Positions 25,544 through 34,655 are shown, numbered from the stretch's first letter. The stretch: DNA of 64,000 nucleotides from Ensifer adhaerens (GCF_002940685.1 NZ_PNFP01000007.1:62001-126000); one strand, 5' to 3'. Notes: generated from the sequence alone by a model not told the origin. Translations and numbers: made by a program.

Positions 25544-26875
25544 GTGCCCGATGTCTACGGCAGCCCGGCCAGTTCTGCAGAAACCTTGAGGGTCCGCATA
25601 GGAACCTTCCTGTTCCTGGCCATTTCCATCTACTACTGGGTCCCCTTCCATTCCTTCGTCGACCTGACCAGGGAAAGCCTGCTGGAGCCCGGCGGCGACA
25701 ATTCCAACCGGCTGAACCAGATCGTTGCGCTGTTCCTCTTTGCAGTCGCCTCCTGCTACGGTGTGCTGCATCCGATGCGACGCGGGCTGATGCAGCCGCG
25801 GGCGCTGCTGGCTGTCCTGCTTCTGTGGGCGCTCTTTGTCTGCCTGGTCTCGGCTCATCCGGCCAACGGTATCAAGGCGATCATCCTGACGACGATGGTC
25901 GCGGTCAACGCCAGCGTCTATCTTCTGCTGCCGGCAAACGAGCGCCATTTCGCCAAGATGCTGGCGATCTCGACGCTCGTCATGCTCGCGGTGGCCTATT
26001 ACGGCGTTCTGTTCAAGCCGCTCTTGTCCATTCACCAGGCCAACGAAGTGCTGGAGCCGATGCATGCGGGGCTGTGGCGTGGCCATTTCCGTCACAAGAA
26101 CGACGCTGCCGTCGGCATGGTCCTCGCCTCGTTCATCGGTCTCTTCGTCCTCCACCGGTGGTCGAAGCTTGCCGGTCTGGCGATCGTGGGCCTAGCCTTC
26201 TTCTTCCTCATCCACACGGGAGGAAAGACTTCGACGGCAATGCTGCCGGGCATCCTGCTGTTGGCATGGCTCTTTGAGCGCGTGCGCCTGCTGCGCATCC
26301 CGATCGCTATCGGCGGCGTGGCTCTCTTCAACCTGTTTGCAGTCGGTTCCGCCGTCATCCGGCCGCTCGGCGAATTCGTTTCGTCGCTCGGCATCGACGC
26401 GACGTTTACGAACCGCGCCGATGTCTGGCGCTTCGCCTTCACGGTGATCGCAGACCAGCCATTTATCGGGCGCGGCCTCAAGGCGTTCTGGCAGACCGAG
26501 GAAGTGGTCTTCAGCGGCGGCAGTGTCGAGACCTGGGCCGTTCGCGCGGCGCATGCCCACAATTCCTATCTCGAGACGCTTCTGGTGATCGGCATCCCTG
26601 GACTGCTGCTCACGCTTACTTGGCTGATGGCGCTGCCTCTCTACCATATCTCGCGCATCCCGCCGGCCCGGGAGCACAGCGACCTCACGCGGCTTTTCCT
26701 GCGGATCTGGCTCTACGCGATCTACAGCGCCAGCCTCGAGGCCTTCTTCTTCGATGGTCCGAATGTGCTGTGGTTCTCTCTGCTTTTTGCGATCTGCGGC
26801 TTGCGCCTGCAGTCTTCGGCAGTACTTGCAACCGAGCCACGCCCGCTCGGACAAAGGATGGTGGCGCATGCCTAG
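25544..26875 (+). CDS. O-antigen ligase / Wzy-type polymerase family membrane protein, 443 aa
   Basis: Polytopic membrane protein with about 11-12 spans, starting at GTG 25544. The Wzy_C/WaaL-type region is visible: GLWRGHFRHKNDAAVGMVLA before a span, then a large periplasmic loop with RADVWRFAFTVIADQPFIGRG and HAHNSYLETLLVIGIPGLLL, each a hallmark of this superfamily. Because it sits with a Wzx flippase and a Wzz-type protein, a polymerase joining repeat units is the better reading than an O-antigen ligase. The stop overlaps the next gene by 8 bp. Confidence 0.85.
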   Translation: MPDVYGSPASSAETLRVRIGTFLFLAISIYYWVPFHSFVDLTRESLLEPGGDNSNRLNQIVALFLFAVASCYGVLHPMRRGLMQPRALLAVLLLWALFVCLVSAHPANGIKAIILTTMVAVNASVYLLLPANERHFAKMLAISTLVMLAVAYYGVLFKPLLSIHQANEVLEPMHAGLWRGHFRHKNDAAVGMVLASFIGLFVLHRWSKLAGLAIVGLAFFFLIHTGGKTSTAMLPGILLLAWLFERVRLLRIPIAIGGVALFNLFAVGSAVIRPLGEFVSSLGIDATFTNRADVWRFAFTVIADQPFIGRGLKAFWQTEEVVFSGGSVETWAVRAAHAHNSYLETLLVIGIPGLLLTLTWLMALPLYHISRIPPAREHSDLTRLFLRIWLYAIYSASLEAFFFDGPNVLWFSLLFAICGLRLQSSAVLATEPRPLGQRMVAHA

Positions 26876-27638
26876 CATTTCTCAGGCTCTGACGCGGGTC
26901 GACGGCCTTGTCGACCGTATCGCCAACCGGCTGATCTGGCGGTTCGCCGCGAAACCCCGCGACGTCAGGACCGACGCGCCGCTTGTCTCCTTCACCTTCG
27001 ACGACGTCCCGGACACAGCGCTTCACAACGGCGCCTCGATTCTCGAACGTCATGGCGTGCGGGGTACGTTCTACATCGCCGGCGGGCTTTCGGGGCGCGT
27101 CGAACCGGATCGCACCCTGATCTCGCCGGAGGGCTGCGCCGATCTCGCCGACCGGGGGCACGAGGTCGGCTGCCACACCTATTCCCATAGCAAGATCAGG
27201 CGCTTGGGCGGGGGCGGGCTTGCCCGAGACCTTGACCGCAACGCCGCCTATCTCAAGCAAAGCGGCGTCGGGCCGGCGGCAACGAACTTCGCCTTTCCCT
27301 ATAACGCCGCCTGGCCGTCGGCTCGCCGGGAACTGGGGCGGCGCTACCGCACCTGCCGCGCCGCAGGCGAAAGCGTCAACCGCACGGCCGTCGATCCGCT
27401 GATGCTGAAGGCCGTCGAAATCCGGCAGCCGGAGACGGACGCCCGGTCGCTCACGGGCTGGATCGACGATGTCGTTGATCGGCCAGGCTGGCTCGTCTTC
27501 TTCACCCACGACATCGCCGCCCGCCCCACGCCCTACGGATGCACGCCCGAGACGTTCGAACACCTGGTTCGCTATGCGGTTGATAAGGGCTGTGTCGTGT
27601 TGCCCGTCGAGCAGGCGCTTGACCGGCTCGGCTGGTAG
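26868..27638 (+). CDS. Polysaccharide deacetylase family (CE4) protein, 256 aa
   Basis: NodB-homology enzyme that removes N- or O-acetyl groups. I start it at ATG 26868, overlapping the polymerase stop by 8 bp; the upstream extension is antisense-like filler. The metal triad is readable: TFDD (Asp46 metal, Asp45 base) and HTYSH (His103, His107). The C-terminal motif is LVFFTHDI. No signal peptide is evident, so it may act in the cytoplasm or be exported by an unseen route. The gene is 10 bp ahead of a GT4 glycosyltransferase in the same operon. Deacetylation of a polysaccharide precursor is inferred. Confidence 0.86.
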   Translation: MPSISQALTRVDGLVDRIANRLIWRFAAKPRDVRTDAPLVSFTFDDVPDTALHNGASILERHGVRGTFYIAGGLSGRVEPDRTLISPEGCADLADRGHEVGCHTYSHSKIRRLGGGGLARDLDRNAAYLKQSGVGPAATNFAFPYNAAWPSARRELGRRYRTCRAAGESVNRTAVDPLMLKAVEIRQPETDARSLTGWIDDVVDRPGWLVFFTHDIAARPTPYGCTPETFEHLVRYAVDKGCVVLPVEQALDRLGW

Positions 27639-27647
27639 GAGGGTGGA

Positions 27648-28892
27648 ATGTCGGGACGCGGGAACGGCGACAACAGGCTGCTCGCCATCAACAATTACTT
27701 CTATCGTCGCGGTGGTGCTGAGGCGGTCTTTTTCGACCACATGAAGATGTTTTCGGACATCGGCTGGGACGTGGTGCCCTTCGCCATGCAGCACGAGGAC
27801 AACGAGACCTCGCCATGGTCCGACTATTTCGTCTCCGAGATCGAGTACGGCCGGCGCACCAATCTTTTACGCAAGGTCGTGCAGGCGGCGAGCGTCATCT
27901 ACTCGCGCGAAGCGCAGAAGAACGTCAGCCGGTTGATCGAACGCGCCAGGCCCTCCGTCGCCCATGCGCACAACGTCTACCATCACCTGTCGCCGGCGAT
28001 CTTCTCGACGCTGAAGGCTGCCGGCATCCCCGTCGTCATGACCGCCCACGACCTGAAGCTTGCCTGTCCTTCCTACAAGATGCTGCGTGACGGCGCCGTC
28101 TGCGAGGACTGTCGCGGCGGACATATCTACAACGTCTTGCGCCACCGCTGCATCAAGGGGGAGACGACGCTGAGCGCCGTCGTGCTCGCCGAAACCGTGG
28201 TCCATCGCGGGCTCGGCCTCTACCGTGACAAGGTGGACCGCATCGTCGTGCCGAGCAGGTTCTACGTCGAGAAACTGGTCGAGTGGGGCTGGCCCCGCGA
28301 ACAGATGGTCCATATCCCGAACTTCGTCGACGTCGACGACTACGCGGCCGACTGGGCCGAGGGAGACTACTTCGTCTTTGCCGGGCGCCTCGCTCCGGAA
28401 AAGGGGCTGGCGACGCTGATCCGGGCCGTAGCCGCGTCGGGGCAACGACTGGTGATCGCCGGAACGGGGCCCGAGGAAACGATGCTGCGGCGGCTCGTCG
28501 GGCAGACCGGCGCCGACGTGCAGTTTGCCGGTTATCTCTCAGGCCAGGCCCTGCACACTCTGATTGGACAGTCGCGGGCGCTGGTCCTGCCGTCCGAATG
28601 GTATGAGAACGCGCCGATCAGCATACTCGAAGCCTATGCGCTCGGCCGGCCGGTGATCGGGGCAAAGATCGGCGGCATTCCTGAGATGATCCGTGAGGGC
28701 GAGACGGGCATGACGGCGCTTTCGGGCGATGCCGACGATCTGGCCCGCGCTCTCTCGGCAATGGCGGCCCTGCCGGCTGCGGCACGCGCCGCGATGGGCG
28801 CTTCCGGCCGGCGCTGGATCGCCAGCGAATTCTCCGCCTCCGCCTATCGGCAACGGACAATCGACGTCTATGCCAGGCTTGGCGCCATCTGA
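27648..28892 (+). CDS. Family GT4 glycosyltransferase, 414 aa
   Basis: Cytoplasmic sugar transferase. The acceptor-side loop INNYFYRRGGAEAVFFDH (about residues 11-28) is the classic GGAE start of GT4 enzymes. HAHNVYHHLSPAIF and MTAHDLKLACPSYKML give the conserved histidines. The donor domain has YFVFAGRLAPEKGLATLIRA and the EX7E block PSEWYENAPISILEAYALGR (about residues 312-331). A cysteine cluster (AVCEDCRGGHIYNVLRHRC) lies in the middle, as in several rhizobial homologues. Start ATG 27648 follows AGGAGG by about 4 bp. Last gene of this transcription unit before a 152-bp gap. Confidence 0.9.
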   Translation: MSGRGNGDNRLLAINNYFYRRGGAEAVFFDHMKMFSDIGWDVVPFAMQHEDNETSPWSDYFVSEIEYGRRTNLLRKVVQAASVIYSREAQKNVSRLIERARPSVAHAHNVYHHLSPAIFSTLKAAGIPVVMTAHDLKLACPSYKMLRDGAVCEDCRGGHIYNVLRHRCIKGETTLSAVVLAETVVHRGLGLYRDKVDRIVVPSRFYVEKLVEWGWPREQMVHIPNFVDVDDYAADWAEGDYFVFAGRLAPEKGLATLIRAVAASGQRLVIAGTGPEETMLRRLVGQTGADVQFAGYLSGQALHTLIGQSRALVLPSEWYENAPISILEAYALGRPVIGAKIGGIPEMIREGETGMTALSGDADDLARALSAMAALPAAARAAMGASGRRWIASEFSASAYRQRTIDVYARLGAI

Positions 28893-28909
28893 TAACGACC
28901 GCCATTAAC

Positions 28910-28921
28910 GTTACGATACAA
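28910..28921 (+). promoter_or_regulatory. Third copy of the shared promoter-region element
   Basis: GTTACGATACAA lies 123 bp before the start of the glycosyltransferase gene at 29045, just after a TTAACGTTA palindrome, in an AT-richer gap. It matches the 14324-14335 copy (TTTACCATACAA) in 10 of 12 positions. Confidence 0.35.
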
Positions 28922-29044
28922 TTTGTAGTAACCTGGGCTCGCTCTATGGTTTTGCGTCATTTATATAAGAGGTGAATGAAATATCTTGGCGATCTGTAAG
29001 TATATCGCCCCTGTAAACGGAACGGGCAACCTTCGAGGCGACAC

Positions 29045-30337
29045 ATGAGCAGAAATTCTGATGTTTCGCAAAGTCACCGGCAGCAACCGACTGTCGTTGC
29101 GCAGGAGATGGCGCAGGCCGGGCTGTCGGACGGAGCAGGCGGGCTGCCTCGGCGTGCCTCCGCGCCCGCTGGCCGGCAGCAGGGCCTTCCCGTTCAGAGT
29201 GGCGCGCTGGCCGCACGCGGCGAACGCAGGCGCGTGATGATGCTGGGCCTGCGCGGTATCCCCAATGTTCAGGGCGGCGTCGAGAAACACGTCGAAATGC
29301 TGGCGGGCAAACTCCTTGGCTACGGCTGGGACGTCGAGGTCGTCGGGCGCCGGCGCTATCTTGAGAAACGCGACGGCTACGCCTGGAATGGCGTGGAGGT
29401 CTTGCCCGTCTGGGCGCCGCGCCGCATGGCGCTGGAAGCCATCGTGCACACTTTCCTCGGTGTCTGGCTCGCCGCCTGGCGGCGCCCGGATGTCCTGCAC
29501 ATTCACGCTATTGGTCCGGCGCTGATGACGCCGCTCGCGCGCCTGCTGGGCCTGAAGGTCGTCGTGACCCATCACGGCTACGACTACGACAGGCAGAAGT
29601 GGGGCGGTTTTGCCAGGCGGACGCTGAAGCTCGGCGAGTTCCTGGGCATGCGGTTTTCCAGCGGGCGCGTAGCGATCTCGAAGGACATCGCCGAGACGAT
29701 GCGCGCCCGGCACCATGTCTCCATGACCCTGGTCCCGAATGGCGTCCAGGTCACCCCGCCGACCGGCGACGCCGGCGCTCTTGCAGAGTTTGGCCTGGAG
29801 CCGCGACGTTACATCCTGCTCGCCGCCCGGCTGGTTCCGGAAAAACGGCAACTCGATCTCATCCGCGCCTTCGCCAAATGCGGCTTGGCCGATACGAAGC
29901 TCGTGCTTGCCGGCGGCGCGGAGTTCGAAACGCCCTATGTCAAGGAAGTGAGGGCGCTCGCGAGCGAGGTGCCGGGCGTCGTGCTCACGGGCTTCCAAAC
30001 GGGGGACAGGCTGGCGGAACTCTTCGCCAATGCCGCCCTTTTCGTGTTGCCGTCCAGTCACGAAGGCATGCCGATCGCACTGCTCGAGGCGATGGCCTAT
30101 GGGCTGCCGGTCCTGGCGAGCGATATCGTCGCCAATCAGGAGCTGGAACTGACGCCCGACGAGTATTTCCCATTGGGCGACATCGATGCCCTGGCGTCCG
30201 GTATCGTGGATAAGCTCGCAGCCCCGCTGAGCGACGAGGAGGTGCGCGAGCGTGCGGCGCACGCGGAAGCAGCCTACAGTTGGACAAATGTGGCGCAACG
30301 GACCGCGGCGGTGTATAGCGCGTTGCTGGCGAAATAG
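29045..30337 (+). CDS. Family GT4 glycosyltransferase with DUF1972-type N-terminus, 430 aa
   Basis: Sugar transferase of the rhamnosyltransferase-like DUF1972 group: MMLGLRGIPNVQGGVEKHVE is its diagnostic opening and starts near residue 65. The first 60 residues are an extra Gln/Gly/Ala-rich low-complexity extension, unusual for the family; a downstream start at one of the Met codons around 29237-29240 would remove it, but ribosome spacing there is poor. The donor domain has YILLAARLVPEKRQLDLIRA and PSSHEGMPIALLEAMAYGLP. It has its own promoter region carrying the shared element. Gene-specific sugar is unknown. Confidence 0.87.
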   Translation: MSRNSDVSQSHRQQPTVVAQEMAQAGLSDGAGGLPRRASAPAGRQQGLPVQSGALAARGERRRVMMLGLRGIPNVQGGVEKHVEMLAGKLLGYGWDVEVVGRRRYLEKRDGYAWNGVEVLPVWAPRRMALEAIVHTFLGVWLAAWRRPDVLHIHAIGPALMTPLARLLGLKVVVTHHGYDYDRQKWGGFARRTLKLGEFLGMRFSSGRVAISKDIAETMRARHHVSMTLVPNGVQVTPPTGDAGALAEFGLEPRRYILLAARLVPEKRQLDLIRAFAKCGLADTKLVLAGGAEFETPYVKEVRALASEVPGVVLTGFQTGDRLAELFANAALFVLPSSHEGMPIALLEAMAYGLPVLASDIVANQELELTPDEYFPLGDIDALASGIVDKLAAPLSDEEVRERAAHAEAAYSWTNVAQRTAAVYSALLAK

Positions 30338-30501
30338 CCGGACCTTCGGGTCTGCCCTGTCGCCTGCCGGAGTTCCCTCGTGCGTCCTCGCACACCGCTC
30401 TGCTCAAGAATGCGACCGCGCCTTCGCAACTCGATGAATGCGCCGTCGCCGATGGTTCGATGATTGCCGTGCCTCGCACGTTTCCTGGAAGACAAGCTGA
30501 A

Positions 30502-30864
30502 ATGAATCTCAAACGCGCCGCCGGCCTTTTCGCATGGGTCCTTCTTGCCGTGATCGCCTATTCGACGATGTCCCCGCTCGATCTGAGGCCGCGTATCGGG
30601 CATCTGGTCCATCTTGAACGGTTCGGGGCCTTCGGCCTGCTCGGCCTGCTGTTTGCGATCGCCTATCCGCGGCGGCTGGGGCTCGTGCTGGCTCTGGTCT
30701 TTGCGACCGCCATCGGCTTCGAACTGTTGCAGATGGTTTCGGCCGATCGGCACGCGCGCGTGACGGACGTGGCGGTCAAGCTTCTTGGCGGCGCCTGCGG
30801 CGTCTTTGGCGGCTGGTTCCTCCATCGCTTTCGGTTGCCGTTGCTGCGGCTGCTCGGGCGGTAA
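30502..30864 (+). CDS. VanZ-like membrane protein, 120 aa
   Basis: Small four-span membrane protein of the VanZ-like family. I start at ATG 30502 (MNLKRAAGLFAWVLLAVIAY), about 11 bp after TGGAAG, rather than 30460. The family pattern is visible as MSPLDLRP, then H-x3-HLERFGAFGLLGLLF, and IGFELLQMVSADRHARVTDV where the ELLQ...R...D segment is the conserved core. VanZ-like proteins occur in glycan and exosortase-associated polysaccharide loci, with no established enzymatic activity. It is followed 51 bp later by a GT2 gene. Confidence 0.8.
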   Translation: MNLKRAAGLFAWVLLAVIAYSTMSPLDLRPRIGHLVHLERFGAFGLLGLLFAIAYPRRLGLVLALVFATAIGFELLQMVSADRHARVTDVAVKLLGGACGVFGGWFLHRFRLPLLRLLGR

Positions 30865-30915
30865 ACCAAAACGCAAAATATCGCCGGTAAGATCGGCGGC
30901 AACCGGAGCGGGTCT

Positions 30916-31944
30916 ATGTGCGCTCCGTCGGGACTGGGGGATCGCGTGGCAGTATCCGTCATCATCAAGACGCTGAACGAAGAGAAGCGCATTGCCGCGA
31001 CCATCGAAAGCGCGCTGAAGGCGCTCGAAACCGTCGGCGGTGAGGTGATCGTCGCCGACAGCGGGTCGAAGGACAGGACGGTGGAGATCGCCTCGCGCTA
31101 TCCGGTCGCCATCGCCCAGATCAGCCCGCCGGCGCTTCCGAGCTGTGGCATCGGGCCCCAGCTCGGTTTCCAGTATTCACGCCATGCGCATATCTGCCTG
31201 CTCGACGGCGACATGCTGCTGGACGACGATTTTCTCGAAGCGGCCGAGGCGTTCCTTGCCGCCGACCCCCAGGTCGCGGGCGTCACCGGCCATGTGCAGG
31301 AGATGCTGACCTCCAATCTCGAATTTTCCCGGAGGGTCACGCGCAATGCGCCGGAAAACCGCATCGGCGCGATCGACCGCATGAATGGCGGCGGCCTCTA
31401 TCGCCGCTCGGCGATCGAGGCGGTCGGCTATCTCTCCGACCGCAATCTCCACGGCTATGAGGAGTTCGACCTCGGTATCCGGCTCAGAAGCGCCGGCTTC
31501 AAGCTGCATCGCCTCGACGGGCGCTTCGTCCAACATTTTGGCCATACGGACAATTCCTACCGCCTGCTCGTCCGCCGTTGGAAGAGCAAGTATCTGTTCG
31601 GCATCGGCGAGCTGCTGCGCGCATCGATCGGCCAGCCCTATTTCTTGCAGCTCGTCAGGGAGCTGCCGGAGCTCAAGCTTTGGGCGCTCGTCTATCTCTG
31701 GTGGGCGGCGTCGCTCGCGATCCTGCTGTTCGTGCCGGGCAAGCTCTTCGCGCTCGGTATTGTCCTTGCCATCCTCGCCGGCGTCGTCGGGCTGATGAGC
31801 CTGCGCAAGGGCGGCTTCAGCATGGGGCTCTATACGGTCGTTGCCTGGTTCTTCCATGCGGCAGCTCTGCCGGTCGGCTTCTTCCGGGCGCGCCGAAAGC
31901 CGGACGCGCCGATCGAAAGCAGGCTGCTCGGAGCCCCGGCGTGA
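30916..31944 (+). CDS. Family GT2 glycosyltransferase, membrane-associated, 342 aa
   Basis: GT-A fold inverting sugar transferase. VSVIIKTLNEEKRIAATIES opens the nucleotide-binding domain, VIVADSGSKDRT gives the first acidic site, and CLLDGDMLLDDDFLE the DxD-type metal site. The C-terminus has two or three membrane spans (LWALVYLWWAASLAILLFV onward). Start ATG 30916 has GGAG 7 bp upstream; a later GTG at 30946 is less likely. The TGA overlaps the ATG of the glycoside hydrolase gene (TGATG). Probably adds a sugar to the lipid-linked precursor at the membrane. Confidence 0.88.
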   Translation: MCAPSGLGDRVAVSVIIKTLNEEKRIAATIESALKALETVGGEVIVADSGSKDRTVEIASRYPVAIAQISPPALPSCGIGPQLGFQYSRHAHICLLDGDMLLDDDFLEAAEAFLAADPQVAGVTGHVQEMLTSNLEFSRRVTRNAPENRIGAIDRMNGGGLYRRSAIEAVGYLSDRNLHGYEEFDLGIRLRSAGFKLHRLDGRFVQHFGHTDNSYRLLVRRWKSKYLFGIGELLRASIGQPYFLQLVRELPELKLWALVYLWWAASLAILLFVPGKLFALGIVLAILAGVVGLMSLRKGGFSMGLYTVVAWFFHAAALPVGFFRARRKPDAPIESRLLGAPA

Positions 31945-34109
31945 TGCGGTGGCCGCTGCTGGCAGCCGCAGCAGCTGTCGCTGCTGTCTGCTCGCAAGCG
32001 CAGGCATCCGACGAGTGGTTACCCGTGCGGGAGGTCTCGCTCGAACTTGGGGCAGGCAGCCCCCTCGACTTTTCTTCCTTCCTGCCGAACGGCACGATCG
32101 ATGCGGAGCACCGTCTGGTTGCAGGTGCCGGCGGACGGCTTGCCTTCGCGAAGTCGCCTGAAAAGCCGGAACGGATGCTTTGCGCGTCGCTTGCCTGGAG
32201 CCCCGCCTCCGGCGGATTTCCGGATCACGACACGGCCGACCGCTATGCCCGGCAACTGGCGATGCGCGGTTACAATCTCGCCCGGCTGCATTTCGTCGAT
32301 GGCAGCCTGATGTTCGGCCGCGACCGGGACTTCGACTTCGACCCCGAGACGCTCGACCGCATCCACTACCTGCTGGCGGCGCTGAAGAAGAACGGCATCT
32401 ACTGGATGGTGGATGGCCTGTCGTCGCTGCGTGGCGTCTATGGCGGTTTCGACGATCGTTGGGATGATGGCGGGAACCTCAAGCTCGAGCTGTTCGTCGA
32501 CGAGCGGGCCTTCGATCACTGGAAGCGCATGCAGGAGACGATCCTCGGGCGCGTGAACCCCTATACGGGCGTGGCGCCGGTCCGCGACGATGCGCTGGCG
32601 GTCGTCATCCTCGCCAACGAGAACGGGATGGAGTTCGACACCGTCGTGCACGACCGGCCGGGAAAGGCGCCCTACGATCCCCAGCTCGCCAAGCCGTTCA
32701 ACGCTTGGCTCGCCAAACGCTATGGATCGACCAGGGCGCTCGCCAAGGCGTGGCCCGACCTGCGCTCCGACGAGACGATCGAGGCGAGATCCGTAGCACT
32801 TCCGGCCGATCGCTATGTCCGCAGTCCGCGGCTGCGCGACCTGCAGGCCTTCTTCACCGAGACGGAGCAAGCCACAACCGCGCGCATGAGTGCGGTGCTG
32901 CGCGGGCTCGGCTACCGTGGCCTGATCAGCAACTACAACAACTGGCCGACGGTGCAGGCCTCGCTCAGCCGCCGCGGCCTTCAAGCCGTAACGATGAACA
33001 CCTATCACGACTGGGTCAGCGGCTACGCGCCCGGAAGCAAAACCACGCAGGTCAGCTCGATCGCCGACGGGGTGAACTACATCCGGATGATCGCGGCGAC
33101 GCGCTGGCTCGGCCGGCCGTTCCTCGTCAGCGAATACGACCACCTCTTCTGGAACCGTTACCGCTACGAGGTGGGGCTGGCGATGCCGGCCTACGCGGCG
33201 CTGCAGGGCTGGGATGCCCTTTGCCGCCATGGCCATGGCCCGATCGTTCTTGCCTATGGCGAGCCGTTTCCGCACAAGAAGGCGATGCTGCCTTATGCCA
33301 TTGCGCTCGACCCGGTCGCGCGCGCCGGCGAGACGTTGTCGGCGTTGCTCTACCGCCGCGGCGACGTGGCGACCTCAGCCGTCACCGTCCCGTTTGCAGT
33401 GCGTGGCGAGGAGGATCTTTCCGACGACATGCAGGCGCAGGAACCGGAGCGGTTGACCGACCTCGCGCTGGTTGGGCGGATTGGCCTCGAAGACGCCGGT
33501 CGGCTTGGCGACGGGCCAGCGGTGACGCAGCCGCGCCGGCAAGACAGCGAAGGGGTGCTTGAGGGACTGCGCCAAATCGGTGCCCTAGCTGATGGTAACC
33601 GCACGAGCATCGATGCCGGAATCTACCAGAGCAGCACCGGCGAGATCCTGTTGAATCGCTTCACGGGACAATTGCGCGTCGCGACCGATGCAACGGAAGC
33701 CGCCGCCTTCTCGTCGTTGCGGGAGCCGATCGATCTCGGTGTGCTCAGCATCGAGGGGGCAGACGGCAACGCGCTGGTTGCGCTGTCGGCGCTCGATCCG
33801 GACGCCTCGCTCGCCACAAGCCGGCGCTTCCTGCTGATCTTTGCAACCGATGCCCAAAACACCGGCATGGCGTTTCGCGATACTGAGGAGAAGGTGATCG
33901 AGGATTTTGGGCGGCTGCCGGTGCGGCTGCGTGAAGGTTATGTCGATCTGGCGCTGGCGCGGACCGCAAAGAGCTGGAAGGTTTCGCCCGTGGGCCTCGA
34001 CGGCAAGGTGCATCCGGCCGTCGCGGAAGGCACGGGCGACGTCGCCTTCCGGCTCTCCAATGGTGCTCCCTCCGGCCCGACGACCTATTTCCTCCTCGAA
34101 CTGCGATAG
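31944..34109 (+). CDS. Secreted glycoside hydrolase, clan GH-A (cellulase-like), 721 aa
   Basis: I start it at ATG 31944, coupled to the GT2 stop. The product begins with a signal peptide (MRWPLLAAAAAVAAVCSQAQA, cleavage after AQA). A TIM barrel follows: YNLARLHFVDGSL near residue 110, LANENGME with probable acid/base Glu226, and LVSEYDHLFWNRY with probable nucleophile Glu397. The spacing and motifs fit GH5/GH-A enzymes but do not name a family. A C-terminal beta-rich region of about 200 residues may bind carbohydrate. Endoglycanases encoded in polysaccharide loci trim or release the polymer in the periplasm; that role is inferred. It is the last gene of the locus. Confidence 0.82.
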   Translation: MRWPLLAAAAAVAAVCSQAQASDEWLPVREVSLELGAGSPLDFSSFLPNGTIDAEHRLVAGAGGRLAFAKSPEKPERMLCASLAWSPASGGFPDHDTADRYARQLAMRGYNLARLHFVDGSLMFGRDRDFDFDPETLDRIHYLLAALKKNGIYWMVDGLSSLRGVYGGFDDRWDDGGNLKLELFVDERAFDHWKRMQETILGRVNPYTGVAPVRDDALAVVILANENGMEFDTVVHDRPGKAPYDPQLAKPFNAWLAKRYGSTRALAKAWPDLRSDETIEARSVALPADRYVRSPRLRDLQAFFTETEQATTARMSAVLRGLGYRGLISNYNNWPTVQASLSRRGLQAVTMNTYHDWVSGYAPGSKTTQVSSIADGVNYIRMIAATRWLGRPFLVSEYDHLFWNRYRYEVGLAMPAYAALQGWDALCRHGHGPIVLAYGEPFPHKKAMLPYAIALDPVARAGETLSALLYRRGDVATSAVTVPFAVRGEEDLSDDMQAQEPERLTDLALVGRIGLEDAGRLGDGPAVTQPRRQDSEGVLEGLRQIGALADGNRTSIDAGIYQSSTGEILLNRFTGQLRVATDATEAAAFSSLREPIDLGVLSIEGADGNALVALSALDPDASLATSRRFLLIFATDAQNTGMAFRDTEEKVIEDFGRLPVRLREGYVDLALARTAKSWKVSPVGLDGKVHPAVAEGTGDVAFRLSNGAPSGPTTYFLLELR

Positions 34110-34191
34110 TGCCCGCGCGGCACGTTGGCGGATCAATGAATGGCCACGATGTCGGCCTATGCTCCGCCGCTTTCACGCAAAGGAGGATGAG

Positions 34192-34611
34192 ATGAGAATA
34201 TCGGAAGCCATGCATCCCGGCGCTCGCTGGATCTCTCCCGAAACCGATCTCAAGACGATCGCGCGCATCATGCGTGACGAGGACATCGGCGCCCTGCCGG
34301 TCGGCGAAAACGACCGCCTGATCGGCATGGTCACGGATCGCGACATTGCGCTTCGCGCCTTCGCCAACGGGCGCGACCCGGCGTCGATGACAGCGCGGGA
34401 CGTGATGACGAGGGATATCGTCTACTGCCGGACCGACGAGTCGATCGAGCATGCTGTCCACCTGATGGAGGCCAAGCAGGTTCGCAGGTTGCCGGTGATT
34501 AACGCGGAGAAGCGCATGGTCGGCATGTTGTCGCTCGGCGACGTGTCGCATGCGGGTAGCCGCGAGCTCTCCGGCGAACTCGCGAAGGCCGTTACGGCCC
34601 ATCATGTCTGA
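34192..34611 (+). CDS. CBS-domain pair protein, 139 aa
   Basis: Two tandem CBS motifs form one Bateman module that usually senses adenine nucleotides. The first is around MRDEDIGALPVGENDRLIGM (residues 27-46) and the second ends RLPVINAEKRMVGMLSLGDV. AGGAGG at 34181-34186 sits 5 bp before the ATG, an ideal ribosome site, and the upstream in-frame extension is a shadow. No other domain is attached, so it likely regulates another protein. It is separate from the polysaccharide locus and convergent with the OmpW gene. Confidence 0.9.
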   Translation: MRISEAMHPGARWISPETDLKTIARIMRDEDIGALPVGENDRLIGMVTDRDIALRAFANGRDPASMTARDVMTRDIVYCRTDESIEHAVHLMEAKQVRRLPVINAEKRMVGMLSLGDVSHAGSRELSGELAKAVTAHHV

Positions 34612-34626
34612 GGACGGGTCTTACAG

Positions 34627-34655
34627 TTTGCGGCGCCGTGCAACGGCGCCGCAAA
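34627..34655. terminator. Strong bidirectional terminator hairpin
   Basis: Perfect 13-bp arms TTTGCGGCGCCGT (34627-34639) and ACGGCGCCGCAAA (34643-34655) with a GCA loop. The flanking A/T runs give a U-tract on either strand, and it sits between the convergent CBS and OmpW stops. Confidence 0.85.
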
